Shown here piece after piece: positions 1 to 10,725 of a DNA stretch of 64,000 nt. Numbering within the stretch: the stretch's first letter is position 1; the number at the start of each line of letters is the position of its first letter. The notes under the pieces are model-generated. The model did no database searches and was not told the DNA's origin. It worked only from the letters and a program-made list of their open reading frames with translations. The stretch is from Staphylococcus equorum (GTDB lineage Bacteria; Bacillota; Bacilli; Staphylococcales; Staphylococcaceae), in assembly GCF_029024965.1 (NCBI RefSeq), contig NZ_CP118982.1:248001-312000 (forward strand), read 5' to 3'. Position numbers and translations under genes: made by a program.

Positions 1-351
1 TTCAAGGGTTTTTTATGTTTGATAATAATTTTGAAAACGAATTACAATCACTGACTATCTGTAAGTAAGACACTATCTACAAACCTTCAGCACAATCCTA
101 CTAGTGAAATTCCCTTGAATTTTAAAGTCGGAAAATAAAATTTTTCGCTTACATTTGTTTTGAAGAATACTCTCGTGTATTTTACATATAACTATATGAA
201 ACAACTAAAATTCACTATTATCTTATTTTTATTCATTGAAATATATCATTTTATATGTCCTGTACTATAATAACTTTAAAATAGTTCTTGTGTTTTAAAA
301 TATGGTTGAGTAATATTGAGTTGTACAAATTTATTTTGAGGTGGAAATATT
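1..351. other. Gene-free leader before the surface-protein gene
   Basis: No convincing gene lies here. The stretch is very AT-rich. It ends in a good ribosome binding site, GAGGTGG at 338-344, eight bases before the ATG at 352. A TATAAT at 266-271 could be a -10 box, but I see no well-spaced -35 box, so the promoter is unresolved. The octamer TTCAAGGG at 1-8 recurs inverted at 111-118, which may be chance. Confidence 0.4.
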
Positions 352-1263
352 ATGAAAAACAAACAAGGGTTTTTACCTAATAAAATGAACAAATATTCTA
401 TTAGGAAATTTACAGTTGGGACGGCGTCACTTTTAATTGGAGCTACATTAGTATTCGGCGTAGGAAGCGAAGCACAAGCAGCTGAATTAGATGAGATTAA
501 GACTAATGATAGTGGAAGTAACAAAGGGGAAGCATTAGATATAAGTGAAATAAAAACTATTGAAACAGAAACGCAAGATGTTGAGAAAGAACCAATTTCT
601 AATGCAAATGACGTTAAAGATACAGAGGGTAAAGAAGAAAATTCTGATATAGACACATCAAAAGTAGAAAGTGAAAATACAGAAAAGGTTCTTGAATCGC
701 AAAATGTTGTAGAGACAACAAAAGAAAATACAAATATTGAACATTCAACAGACAACAAAAATCAGGAAATTAATGAAAAAGCTACTTCAGAAAATAATGT
801 AATTGAAGAAGAAACACCTACTAATGAAAAAGTAGAAAGTGAAAATACAGAAACTCCTAACATAAATGAAAATACGGATACATTAAAAATTGAAGAAAAA
901 ACAAATGATGAAATAAATACAAGCGAACCGAAAACAACTGATGAAAATAAGCATGAAATGACTGAACAGAAAACAAAAATTGAAGAGGATTCTCAGCAAC
1001 CAACAGAGTCAATTAATGAAAAAGTGCAAACAGAACAAGAAATAACTTTAGATCAAACAGAAATGGAAAATGGCGACAATGTAAATGATGAAATTACACC
1101 TACTGATCAATCTACAGCCGACTCAGCATTGATACAACAATTATCAACTACTACGGATAAAGAAGCAGAAGTTAAAACTTTCTTAAATAGTGAGTTGTCA
1201 GAAGAAGAAACAAAATCAATTATAGATCAAACAAATATTAACTTTGAAGAAGCGTCTAATGAG

Positions 1264-1266
1264 TAA
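1264..1266 (+). other. Premature in-frame stop (TAA) in the adhesin gene
   Basis: The codon follows GCG TCT AAT GAG, and the same frame continues without another stop through 1267-1353 into the long downstream frame. One substitution (for example GAA to TAA) explains it. The flanking codons read as Glu/Asn-rich sequence on both sides. Confidence 0.9.
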
Positions 1267-4200
1267 ATTAAGAATGAAATCTTAAAAGCATTAGCGATTC
1301 AATTAGCTAATGAGCAAGATGCGAATACAATTTTAGCTACACCTAAAAGAACAATGCTACGCACTATGGCAGCACCAACAGCAATAGCAACAGCTGATGC
1401 GACAAATGAGCAAGTGGATAAATCACTGGGTTACGTAGACAACTATACATTTGCGAGTTTAATATTTGATCCTAAAACATTATCTTCACAAGGTGCTTTA
1501 GACAGCAAGGAAATAGATTTTAATATTGATAGCTATATGTCAGGTTCAAACTCTGGTGATAGATATAAGATTGATTTGAAGTTAGATCCAATTATTGCTA
1601 AGCACGTTACTAAAATATCAGTAAATCCTGCCAACCGTAGTAATCCAGTAGAATTTGTACGTTTAACTGACGACCAAGGTAATTTAACCAATACGTGGGA
1701 AGTCAATTTTATCAGAGCTAATAATGGGCTATTTGGTGGTGCTGAAATATTAAGTCAATATTCAGCTGAAAACGGTAAGATTTATTTAGATGATACAGTT
1801 AGAAATATAATTAATGAGGCTGGAGATTTAAGTAACAATAAATTAAATTACCAAATGTTTGTGAGAGATTCTAGTGAAAATAAAATTGTACGTACTACCG
1901 AAAGTAGTGGATATTTCTTAACAAATGCTGACTCAGATTTAATACAGCTGCAAAATAAGATATCCACTGCAAATAGTAAATCATTTACATCAAGTAGTGG
2001 CTCTGCGGTGTTTAATTCAGATATCGGTAATAATGGTGGCATTATAATAGACCAACAAGTTATGAAAGATGGCATTTTTAGTTACAATACTGCTGGAAAT
2101 AAACAATGGTCATACAATTATCAAATTGATAAGGACTTATTACCTTACATTGAGAGTGCAGAATTACACACGTATGATTACGCTGGTTTAGCTGGGTTTG
2201 ATAAAACTTATTATGCTTCTAATAAAGTAGCAGATTTAACACTAGACACAATAGGTAATGGTAAAATCACAAGTGAAAATTTGAATGACCTTATATCATT
2301 CAATAATAGCTTGCCAGAAACTGTAGGTATGAGAATAGTTTTGAAATTAAACCAAAGCGTGAATAATATTTTAACTAAAGAAGCATTGTATGATTCTGCA
2401 GGTAACTTAATTAGTGAAACAACTAAGCAAAAAGAAGATTTCACATTTGCAGGATATTTAACTGATAACGGTGGAATGCTTATCAATAATACAATGGGCA
2501 CTTCAACATTAGCATTACAAGATTATGATAAAGATGGTCTGTTAGATAGGTATGAGCGTCAAGTATCATTGAGTAATGCTGAAGTTTTAGATACTGATGC
2601 TGATGGGAAAAATGATGGTGATGAAGTAGTCAATTACAAAACATCTCCACTGGTAGGTTTACCAGTAGTTGCAGATATTAACATGGCAGATACTATAGTA
2701 AGTGGATCAGTCCCATTAAAAGAAGGAGCAGTTTCACAAACTGCAAAAGTGATTAATGCGGATAATCAGATCATTGGCAGTGCAACTGTAAACAGCGATG
2801 GATCATTTGCTATTGTTATACCTAGCTCGCCCGCAGGAGAATATACAATTGCGATTGATTCACCAAATTATGCTAATGATGAAGTAAGTAAATTTAATAT
2901 TATAGATAATACTATAGTCCCCACACCAACGATTGATCCAGTAGATGATAATGATACAGTCATTGTTGTTCATGGTGCTACAGGGTCAACAGTAACTGTT
3001 ACTGACAACCACAACAATGTAATAGGAACAGTGAAAATAGCAAATGACACTACTTCAGGTAGTATTACATTATCTAATCCACTAGAAGCAGGTACAGTGT
3101 TGACTTCAACTGCTAGTGAAAATGGTAAGATAAGTGATTCATCTAAAACAATAACGGTTACAGATGCAACCGCACCTGACGCTCCAATAATTAATACTGT
3201 TACGAGCGAGGATACACAGGTGAGTGGGACGGCAGAACCAGGAACTTCAGTTAGAATTAATTTTCCTGGTGGAGGATACACTGCGATAACTGCAGATAGT
3301 AATGGTAATTATATTATTGATATACCAGATGGTGTAATACTTGAAGGTGGCGAATCAATCACAGCGACGTCTAAAGACGATGCGGGTAATATATCTGAAA
3401 CAGCAACAACAATCGTTACTGATATCACTGCACCCGAGACACCAACGGTGGAAGAAGTAACGAGTGAAGATACACAAGTTAGTGGCACAGCCGAACCAAA
3501 TTCAGAAATAACTGTAACATTCCCAGATGGCACAACAGCAACAGGTACAACAGATGAAGAAGGTAACTATACAATAGATATTCCATCAAACATTGATTTA
3601 GTAGGCGGAGAAGAAGTTACCGCGATTTCAAAAGATAATGCAGGTAACATATCTGAAGAGGCGACAACAACAGTAACTGATATCACAGCGCCAGAAGCAC
3701 CAACGGTGAAAGAGTTAACAAGTGAAGATACACAAGTCAGTGGCACAGCTGAACCAAATTCAGAAGTAACTGTAACATTCCCAGACGACACAACAGTAAC
3801 AGGCACAACAGATGAAGAGGGTAACTATACAATAGATATTCCGGAAAATGTTGAGCTAGAAGGCGGAGAAGAAGTAAAAGTTGTAGCTACAGATAAAGAT
3901 GGCAATGTATCTGAAGAAGGATCAACAACAGTAACTGATGTGACAGCACCAGAAGCACCAACGGTGAAAGAAGTAACAAGTGAAGATACACAAGTTAGTG
4001 GCACAGCTGAACCAAATTCAGAAGTAACCGTAACATTCCCAGACGGCACAACAGTAACAGGCACAACAGATGAAGATGGTAACTATACAATAGATATTCC
4101 GGAAAATGTTGAGCTAGAAGGCGGAGAAGAAGTAAAAGTTGTAGCTACAGATAAAGATGGCAATGTATCTGAAGAAGGATCAACAACAGTAACTGATATC

Positions 4201-4576
4201 ACAGCGCCCGAGACACCAACGGTGGAAGAAGTAACGAGTGAAGATACACAAGTTAGTGGCACAGCCGAACCAAATTCAGAAGTAACCGTAACATTCCCAG
4301 ATGGAACAACAGCAACGGGTACAACAGATGAAGAGGGTAACTATACAATAGATATTCCAGAAAATGTTGAGCTAGAAGGCGGAGAAGAAGTTACCGCGAC
4401 TTCAAAAGATAATGCAGGTAACATATCTGAAGAGGCGACAACAACAGTAACTGATGTGACAGCACCAGAAGCACCAACGGTGGAAGAGTTAACAAGTGAA
4501 GATACACAAGTAAGTGGAACAGGAGAACCCGGCTCAACAATAACAGTTAAGTTCCCAGATGGAAGTGTGGTAACGG

Positions 4577-5700
4577 GTGTAGCTGATGATAAAGGAAACT
4601 ACGCAATCGATTTACCAATTGATAAAAAATTAAAAGGTAACGAAGAACTTGTAGTGACATCAACAGATGCATCAGGCAATGTATCAGCAAAAACAAAAGT
4701 AACTGTAACAGATGTGACAGCACCAAACGCACCAGCGGTGAATGAAGTTACGAGTGAAAGTACGCAGGTAACAGGAACAGGTGAACCAGGTTCAACAATT
4801 ACGGTTAAGTTCCCAGATGGAAGTGTGGTAACAAGTACAGCCGATAATCAAGGAAACTACGCAATCGATTTACCAATTGATAAAAAATTAAATGGTAACG
4901 AAGAACTTGTAGTGACATCAACAGATGGAGCAGGCAATGTGTCAGCAGAAACAAGAGTAACTGTTAAAGATACAACAGCTCCGGATGCCCCAACAGTGAA
5001 TGAGGTAACAAGTGAAGGTACACAAGTAACAGGAACAGGTGAACCAGGTTCAACAATCACAGTTAAATTCCCAGATGGAAGTCTGGTAACGGTTGTAGCT
5101 GATGATAAAGGAAACTACGCAATCGATTTACCAATTGATAAAAAATTAAAAGGTAACGAAGAACTTGTAGTGACATCAACAGATGCATCAGGCAATGTAT
5201 CAGCAAAAACAAAAGTAACTGTAACAGATGTGACAGCACCAAACGCACCAGCGGTGAATGAAGTTACGAGTGAAAGTACGCAGGTAACAGGAACAGGTGA
5301 ACCAGGTTCAACAATTACGGTTAAGTTCCCAGATGGAAGTGTGGTAACAAGTACAGCCGATAATCAAGGAAACTACGCAATCGATTTACCAATTGATAAA
5401 AAATTAAATGGTAACGAAGAACTTGTAGTGACATCAACAGATGGAGCAGGCAATGTGTCAGCAGAAACAAGAGTAACTGTTAAAGATACAACAGCTCCGG
5501 ATGCCCCAACAGTGAATGAGGTAACAAGTGAAGGTACACAAGTAACAGGAACAGGTGAACCAGGTTCAACAATCACAGTTAAATTCCCAGATGGAAGTCT
5601 GGTAACGGTTGTAGCTGATGATAAAGGAAACTACGCAATCGATTTACCAATTGATAAAAAATTAAAAGGTAACGAAGAACTTGTAGTGACATCAACAGAT
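4577..5700 (+). repeat. 516-bp tandem duplication (two Ig-like units per copy)
   Basis: Sequence at about 4577-5184 recurs, as far as I can read without mismatch, at about 5093-5700, a shift of 516 bp. That is two full 258-bp Ig-like units plus part of the next. The perfect identity contrasts with the diverged flanking units and points to a recent unequal crossover. Confidence 0.85.
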
Positions 5701-5798
5701 GGAGCAGGTAATGTGTCGCGAGAAGCAAAAGTGAAAGTTAAAGATACGACAGCCCCAGCAGCCCCAACGGTAAATGAAGTTACAAGTGAAAGTACACA

Positions 5799-5824
5799 GG
5801 TAACAGGAACAGGTAACAGGAACA
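5799..5824 (+). repeat. 13-bp tandem duplication causing a frameshift
   Basis: GGTAACAGGAACA occurs twice without interruption (5799-5811 and 5812-5824). Thirteen bases are not a multiple of three, so the frame hits TGA at 5827-5829. Removing one copy restores the expected repeat sequence GTGEPGSTI and joins the frame to the LPTTG end. Confidence 0.92.
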
Positions 5825-6727
5825 GGTGAACCAGGATCAACAATCATAGTTAAATTCCCAGATGGAAGTGTCATAATAGGTACAGTAGATAACCAAGGAA
5901 ATTACGTGATTGATTTACCGGTTGATAAGAAATTAGATGGAAATGAAGAATTGGTTATCACATCAACAGATTCATCAGGTAATGTGTCACGAGAAACAAA
6001 AGTGACAGTTAAAGATGCGACAGCACCAGCAGCACCAACAGTGAATAAAGTTACGAGTGGAGATACGAAAGTAACAGGAACAGGTGAACCAGGATCAACA
6101 ATTATAGTTAAATTCCCAAATGGAACTATCGTAACTGGAAGGGCTGATAATCAAGGAAACTACGTAATTAATATCCCTTCTATAATAGATTTAAACCCTG
6201 GAGATACTATACAAGTCTCATCAATTGATAAGTCAGGAAATATGTCTGGAACAACAACAATTATTGTGAATAATAGTAGTGTTTCAATAACAAAACAAGC
6301 GAATGATCATGATAAATCTAGCAATAATTTTGATTTAAATAGTCAATTAGGATTGAATGGAATTGAAGGGGAAGATGGAAAAGAACACACAAATTTAAAT
6401 AGTAACATCAAACATTCCGATGATTCAGTTAATCATAAATCAGGGACAGATGTAGCTTCCAAAGGCGATGTTATACAAACTAATGATGAAAAAGGTACTA
6501 TTTCAAATATGAATAATGATAAAAATAATCTAGATAAAGGAAATAATAAACATGTAGATAAATTACCTACTACTGGTGAAAATGAGAACCAAAATAAAGG
6601 ATTATTCAGTTCATTATTAGCTATGATTGGTGCATTTATATTAATTGGAAGACGTCGTAAAAATACAGAAGAACATTAATAAGTATTAATATTATAAAGA
6701 TAAAATATCATTAAAGTATTACAAAAT

Positions 6728-6773
6728 AAAGAAGACGGAATGCTCTTTAAATAGAGCTTCCGTCTTCTTTTGT
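6728..6773 (+). terminator. Rho-independent terminator after the adhesin
   Basis: AAAGAAGACGGAA and GCTCT at 6728-6745 pair with AGAGC and TTCCGTCTTCTTT at 6753-6770, followed by T residues. It lies just after the adhesin stop and could work in both directions. Confidence 0.85.
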
Positions 6774-6856
6774 ATATAACTTATTGATGATGTGCCATTT
6801 CTAAAAATATAGCTTAGGCGTATAATGGAGTAATTAGTAAAGAAAGGTGTGGAGAA

Positions 6857-8026
6857 ATGCAAAAAGCTTATCGGCAACTTATATTAGGTATGATTTGTTT
6901 GTTTATAGTTATGGCAATTGGACGTTTTGCATACACACCTATTATGCCGTTTATGCAACAAACGGGACATATGGATAACCAGAGTGCAGGATTACTTGCA
7001 ACTATTAATTACTTAGGTTATTTAATTGGAGCAATTATTCCTATATGGATAGTTGTGTTTAGCAAGGTTACAGATTTGAAAGTTTATTTACTAATCAATA
7101 TAGTTTCAACAATATTGATGGGATTATTTGATAATTTTACATTATGGATAATTTTCCGTTTAATCGCAGGGATAACGAGCGGAACGGTTTTTGTTTTAGC
7201 CTCAAATGTGGCGCTCGAAGCATTGAGAGCAGCGAACAAGGGTCGTATCTCAGGTATGCTTTATAGTGGTGTGGGTCTAGGCATTTTCACAAGTAGTATA
7301 TTCATATTTTTATTCACTACAGAAAATAATTGGAAGATAACGTGGATTTTACTGGGCGTTTTTGCTTTAGTTATGGGAAGTTTTGTGTTTTTTGGTATGC
7401 GCCAAAATTCAAATGTTGAAAATGAAACACAAACCTTAAATGAAAAGGAAGATAAACCGAAAGTTAAGTTGAATAAAAAATTTATTTGGGGATTTTCAAT
7501 AGCGTATTTTTGTGAAGGTGCGGGTTACATAATTACAGGTACATTTTTAGTAGCAATCGTTAAATCCATACCTGAATTTGCAGATTATGCAGCGTTAAGT
7601 TGGATGTTTGTAGGATTAGGAGCTATTCCATCGACGATTTTATGGTCTATGATGGCTGAAAAATTAGGGTACAGTAAAGCAACTAATTTAGCATTTATTT
7701 TACAAATTATTGCCGTAATATTGCCTGTTTTTTCAGAAAGTATAACGAGTTTAGTGATAAGTTCTATTTTATTTGGTGCTACGTTTCTTGGTTTAACGAC
7801 ATTGTTTATGTCTAAAGCACAAACGTTAATGTTTCAAAGTAATAGTAAAATAAATTTAGTTGCTTCATTAACGGTTATTTATAGTTTGGGACAAATGATT
7901 GCACCAGCACTTTCTGGTGTATTGATCGGTGAATCTGGAAATTATAATGCAGCACTGATTTTCGCGTCAATTATACTTTGCGTGGGACTATTAAGCAGTA
8001 TGTATAGTTATAGAGTCACAAATTAA
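6857..8026 (+). CDS. MFS transporter, YbfB/YjiJ-like
   Basis: A 389-residue protein with about 12 hydrophobic helices and a polar central loop around residues 185-205 (Asn/Glu/Lys-rich), the usual major facilitator plan. The N-terminal GRFAYTPIMPFMQ stretch resembles the YbfB/YjiJ branch of MFS proteins, whose substrates are mostly unknown. A ribosome binding site (AAAGG) precedes the ATG. It stands alone between the adhesin terminator and the dihydrouridine synthase gene. The substrate cannot be told from sequence; the transporter call itself is secure. Confidence 0.8.
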   Translation: MQKAYRQLILGMICLFIVMAIGRFAYTPIMPFMQQTGHMDNQSAGLLATINYLGYLIGAIIPIWIVVFSKVTDLKVYLLINIVSTILMGLFDNFTLWIIFRLIAGITSGTVFVLASNVALEALRAANKGRISGMLYSGVGLGIFTSSIFIFLFTTENNWKITWILLGVFALVMGSFVFFGMRQNSNVENETQTLNEKEDKPKVKLNKKFIWGFSIAYFCEGAGYIITGTFLVAIVKSIPEFADYAALSWMFVGLGAIPSTILWSMMAEKLGYSKATNLAFILQIIAVILPVFSESITSLVISSILFGATFLGLTTLFMSKAQTLMFQSNSKINLVASLTVIYSLGQMIAPALSGVLIGESGNYNAALIFASIILCVGLLSSMYSYRVTN

Positions 8027-8212
8027 ATGATATATTCAAAAGAGAAAATGGATTTAAATAAATAAAAAGTTAGAGGAGTTATATACACGTGTAGAAGTAC
8101 TCTATTCAGGTTTTTTAACAGTCATAATACTTTTGTGTAAATTGACTTTTTGTGGTAATATCGTCATGGATAAAAATTCGAGATAATAATAGATAAGAAG
8201 GTTTAAATATAT

Positions 8213-9187
8213 ATGAAAGAAAACTTTTGGCGTGAATTACCACGTCCATTTTTTGTTTTGGCACCAATGGAAGATGTTACAGATGTTGTTTTTCGTCACG
8301 TTGTCAGTGAAGCAGGCAGACCTGACGTTTTCTTCACGGAGTTTACAAATACAGAAAGCTTTTGCCACCCTGAAGGTGTACACAGTGTACGCGGACGCTT
8401 AACATTTACTGAAGATGAACAGCCTATTGTCGCTCACATTTGGGGAGATAAGCCAGAGCATTTCCGTGAAATGAGTATCGGTATGGCAGAAATGGGCTTT
8501 AAAGGCATCGATTTAAATATGGGTTGTCCTGTGCCGAATGTTGCAACAAAAGGTAAAGGTTCAGGACTAATTCAGCGTCCTGAAACTGCAGCTGAAATTA
8601 TTCAAGCAGCTAAAGCAGGAGGTCTTCCCGTAAGTGTTAAGACTCGACTCGGTTATTCTGATATCGATGAGTGGAGAGATTGGCTGACACACGTATTCGA
8701 ACAGGATATTGCGAACCTATCGATTCATCTTCGTACGCGTAAAGAAATGAGTAAAGTGGATGCGCACTGGGAATTGATTGGAGAAATTAAAAAGGTTCGT
8801 GATGCAATCGCACCGGACACATTATTAACGATTAATGGAGATATTCCGGATAGAAAAACAGGACTCGAACTGGCAGAGAAGTATGGCATTGATGGTGTAA
8901 TGATTGGACGTGGAATTTTCCAAAATCCGTATGCATTTGAAAAAGAACCAAAAGAGCATACGAGTGAAGAGCTATTAGGTTTGTTAAGATTACATCTTGA
9001 TCTATTCGATAAATATACAAAAGAAGAACCCCGTCAGTTTAAACCATTGCGCAGATTCTTTAAAGTCTATGTACGTGGCATCAAAGGTGCAGGTGAACTG
9101 AGACATCAGCTGATGAGTACGAGTACAACAGATGAAGTCCGGACACTGCTTGATGAATTTGAAGCACAAATGACACCTATACAATAA
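8213..9187 (+). CDS. dus: tRNA-dihydrouridine synthase
   Basis: A 324-residue FMN enzyme that reduces uridines in the tRNA D-loop, with a TIM-barrel fold. The N-terminal APMEDVTD motif and the LNMGCP motif (Cys105, the expected catalytic cysteine) are typical of the Dus family, as are the GDIPD and GVMIGRGIF phosphate-binding strands near residues 205-235. The last 80 residues form the usual helical tRNA-binding domain. AGAAGG precedes the ATG. It is transcribed alone and ends at a hairpin shared with the converging MFS gene. I cannot say which uridine position it modifies. Confidence 0.88.
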   Translation: MKENFWRELPRPFFVLAPMEDVTDVVFRHVVSEAGRPDVFFTEFTNTESFCHPEGVHSVRGRLTFTEDEQPIVAHIWGDKPEHFREMSIGMAEMGFKGIDLNMGCPVPNVATKGKGSGLIQRPETAAEIIQAAKAGGLPVSVKTRLGYSDIDEWRDWLTHVFEQDIANLSIHLRTRKEMSKVDAHWELIGEIKKVRDAIAPDTLLTINGDIPDRKTGLELAEKYGIDGVMIGRGIFQNPYAFEKEPKEHTSEELLGLLRLHLDLFDKYTKEEPRQFKPLRRFFKVYVRGIKGAGELRHQLMSTSTTDEVRTLLDEFEAQMTPIQ

Positions 9188-9227
9188 CATTAATATAATT
9201 GGATAAAAACACTGAAGAAGTAAAAGA

Positions 9228-9272
9228 AACGGCTTATAAATCTTAAATTTAAGATTTGTAAGCTGTTTTCTG
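9228..9272 (+). terminator. Terminator between dus and the converging MFS gene
   Basis: ACGGCTTATAAATCTT pairs with AAGATTTGTAAGCTGT across an AAATTT loop, followed by TTTTC. The right arm overlaps the last codons of the minus-strand MFS gene, so one hairpin probably serves dus and may end the opposing transcript. Confidence 0.7.
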
Positions 9273-10454
9273 TTTGATTGTTAATGAAATAATAAATGCA
9301 ATAATCATGAAAGCTGTGATCATAAATACAACACCTGGCCATTGTATCAGCCCATAGAAGATACCTGCTAATGTACCGCCAATAGATGACCCCATGTAAT
9401 AAAATAATAGATATAAACTAGATGCTTGCGCTTTATGATGTTCAGCACGACTTGCAACTACGCCACTTGCTATCGCGTGACCACTGAAAAATGCATAAAC
9501 ACTGAATGCCAATCCGAGTATTTTAAAAGCTAAAAAAGGTAAAAGTGTAATCCAAATACCAACGATTAATAGTAATATGCTGAATTTTAAAGCGTTTAAT
9601 GTGCCTAATTTATTACGTAATTTTGCATTTAATATAGAAGATATCATACCAATTAAGAATAATAAGTAAACAAAGCTAATAATACTGTCATGCAATTGAT
9701 AAGGTTTAGCTGCCAACACAAAGCCAATATAGTTAAAAGCAGCGATGTTACAGCCTAATAATAGAAAGCCAATCATAAATGGTTTTAGTAAACGAATATT
9801 TTTCAAATGTTGACTATAGCTCAATACTAATGCTTTAACAGAAAAGTGTTGTTTCTCAAAATGTCGAGATGCTGGTAGTAAGAAAGCAAATAATATTGCT
9901 GCAATAACACTAATAACTGCAATAGAGAATAAGCCGACTTGATACCCATAAATACTTGAAATAAATCCAGTGAATATTCTACCAAACGCACCACCAAAGG
10001 CGTTGCCACTAATATAAATACCCATTGCCTCGGGTAAACTATGTGCAGAAATTTCTTCTCCGATATATGCCATGGCGATAGAGGGTAAGCCTGCTAAACA
10101 AATGCCTTGTATAAGTCTAACAATTAAGAAGGTGTTGAAATCTGTAATGAACGGTTGCACTAGCGCTAATAATGACACCGAAATTACAGAAAAAATCATA
10201 ATAGGTTTGCGTCCAATTACTTCCGATATTGCACCGAAAAATAACATAGCAAAAGCTAATGTCAGGGTTGCTGCCGACAATGCCAAACTTGCAACAGTTT
10301 CGCTCACATTAAATGATTGTGTGAAGTGGGGTATTAATGGTTGAACGCTATATAGAATTGAAAAAATAGTAAATCCTGAAATGAAAAGTGCAACGATAAT
10401 TTTAATATATGCTTTTGAACCTCTATTTACATAGTTATTTTTCAAATCTTCCAT
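9249..10454 (-). CDS. MFS transporter, YnfM-like
   Basis: A 401-residue major facilitator protein with 12 predicted helices. The first helix carries YSVQPLIPHFTQ, and the loop between helices 2 and 3 carries the signature ISEVIGRKPIM, close to the MFS motif A pattern (GxxxDRxGRR-like). The similarity is to YnfM-type transporters of unknown substrate. The gene is convergent with dus and divergent from lytM. It is unlike the transporter at 6857 in sequence, so the pair is not a recent duplication. Confidence 0.8.
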   Translation of the reverse strand: MEDLKNNYVNRGSKAYIKIIVALFISGFTIFSILYSVQPLIPHFTQSFNVSETVASLALSAATLTLAFAMLFFGAISEVIGRKPIMIFSVISVSLLALVQPFITDFNTFLIVRLIQGICLAGLPSIAMAYIGEEISAHSLPEAMGIYISGNAFGGAFGRIFTGFISSIYGYQVGLFSIAVISVIAAILFAFLLPASRHFEKQHFSVKALVLSYSQHLKNIRLLKPFMIGFLLLGCNIAAFNYIGFVLAAKPYQLHDSIISFVYLLFLIGMISSILNAKLRNKLGTLNALKFSILLLIVGIWITLLPFLAFKILGLAFSVYAFFSGHAIASGVVASRAEHHKAQASSLYLLFYYMGSSIGGTLAGIFYGLIQWPGVVFMITAFMIIAFIISLTIKQKTAYKS

Positions 10455-10725
10455 TATATGACCCCTTTATTCTTAATATATCTATAGTATCACTTAACAG
10501 ATAATATAAAAAATACATTATTTATTTTAAAAGATCTAATAATATGAGGACTTAGATTATTGAGAAGTGACTGTATTTTTTAGAAGCTTTAGATAGAATT
10601 TTCAAAAAAATTACAGGTATCTCAAATCAATTACTAAGAAATTAAAAAACAGTTTCTGCTATTCTCTTTATATAATTTCTTTGCTATTGTTAGCTAAGGA
10701 AAAATTTTGGGAGGATTTATTAATT

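Larger units (their letters stand above)
3172..6270 (+). repeat. Twelve tandem Ig-like repeats of about 258 bp
   Basis: Each unit starts near a TAP-x-AP-TV segment and contains TSE-x-TQV-x-GT, a GNY-x-ID strand and a DxxGN turn, as in bacterial Ig-like repeats of staphylococcal Bap-type proteins. Units 2-6 form one subgroup (GTAEPNSEVTVTFPDG type) and units 7-12 another (GTGEPGSTITVKFPDG type). The number of units is counted from the TAP motif; the end is approximate because the last unit is divergent. Confidence 0.85.
352..6679 (+). pseudogene. Bap-like YSIRK/LPXTG wall-anchored repeat adhesin, broken by a stop and a frameshift
   Basis: In intact form this would encode about 2,104 residues. 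Parts in order: a YSIRK-type signal peptide (YSIRK near residue 15, Ala-rich cleavage region near residue 40), a Glu/Asn/Thr-rich stretch to about residue 300, a folded N-terminal domain, an acidic Asp-rich segment at 2521-2635 resembling Ca-binding EF-hand or thrombospondin-3 loops, and 12 Ig-like repeats of about 86 residues (about 3172-6270). A linker, LPTTG (6563-6577), a hydrophobic helix and a basic tail follow. The reading frame is open as 352-1266, 1354-5829 and 5906-6679. A TAA at 1264-1266 interrupts an otherwise continuous frame; a 13-bp duplication at 5799-5824 shifts the frame before the anchor. The architecture recalls Bap-type biofilm proteins; the exact family is inferred. As written, only a short secreted N-terminal piece could be made. 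Confidence 0.88.

Noticed and set aside
1848-5874. Long minus-strand open frames across the adhesin repeats
   Set aside because: They recur with the repeat period and mirror the coding strand. They have no ribosome binding sites and encode low-complexity Val/Ser/Thr-rich peptides.
3172-6270. CRISPR-like array
   Set aside because: The repeats are long, in frame and encode Ig-like units; there are no spacers or cas genes.
10681-10725. Earlier TTG start for lytM
   Set aside because: It would put 15 charged residues before the signal peptide, while GGGAGG fits the ATG at 10726.
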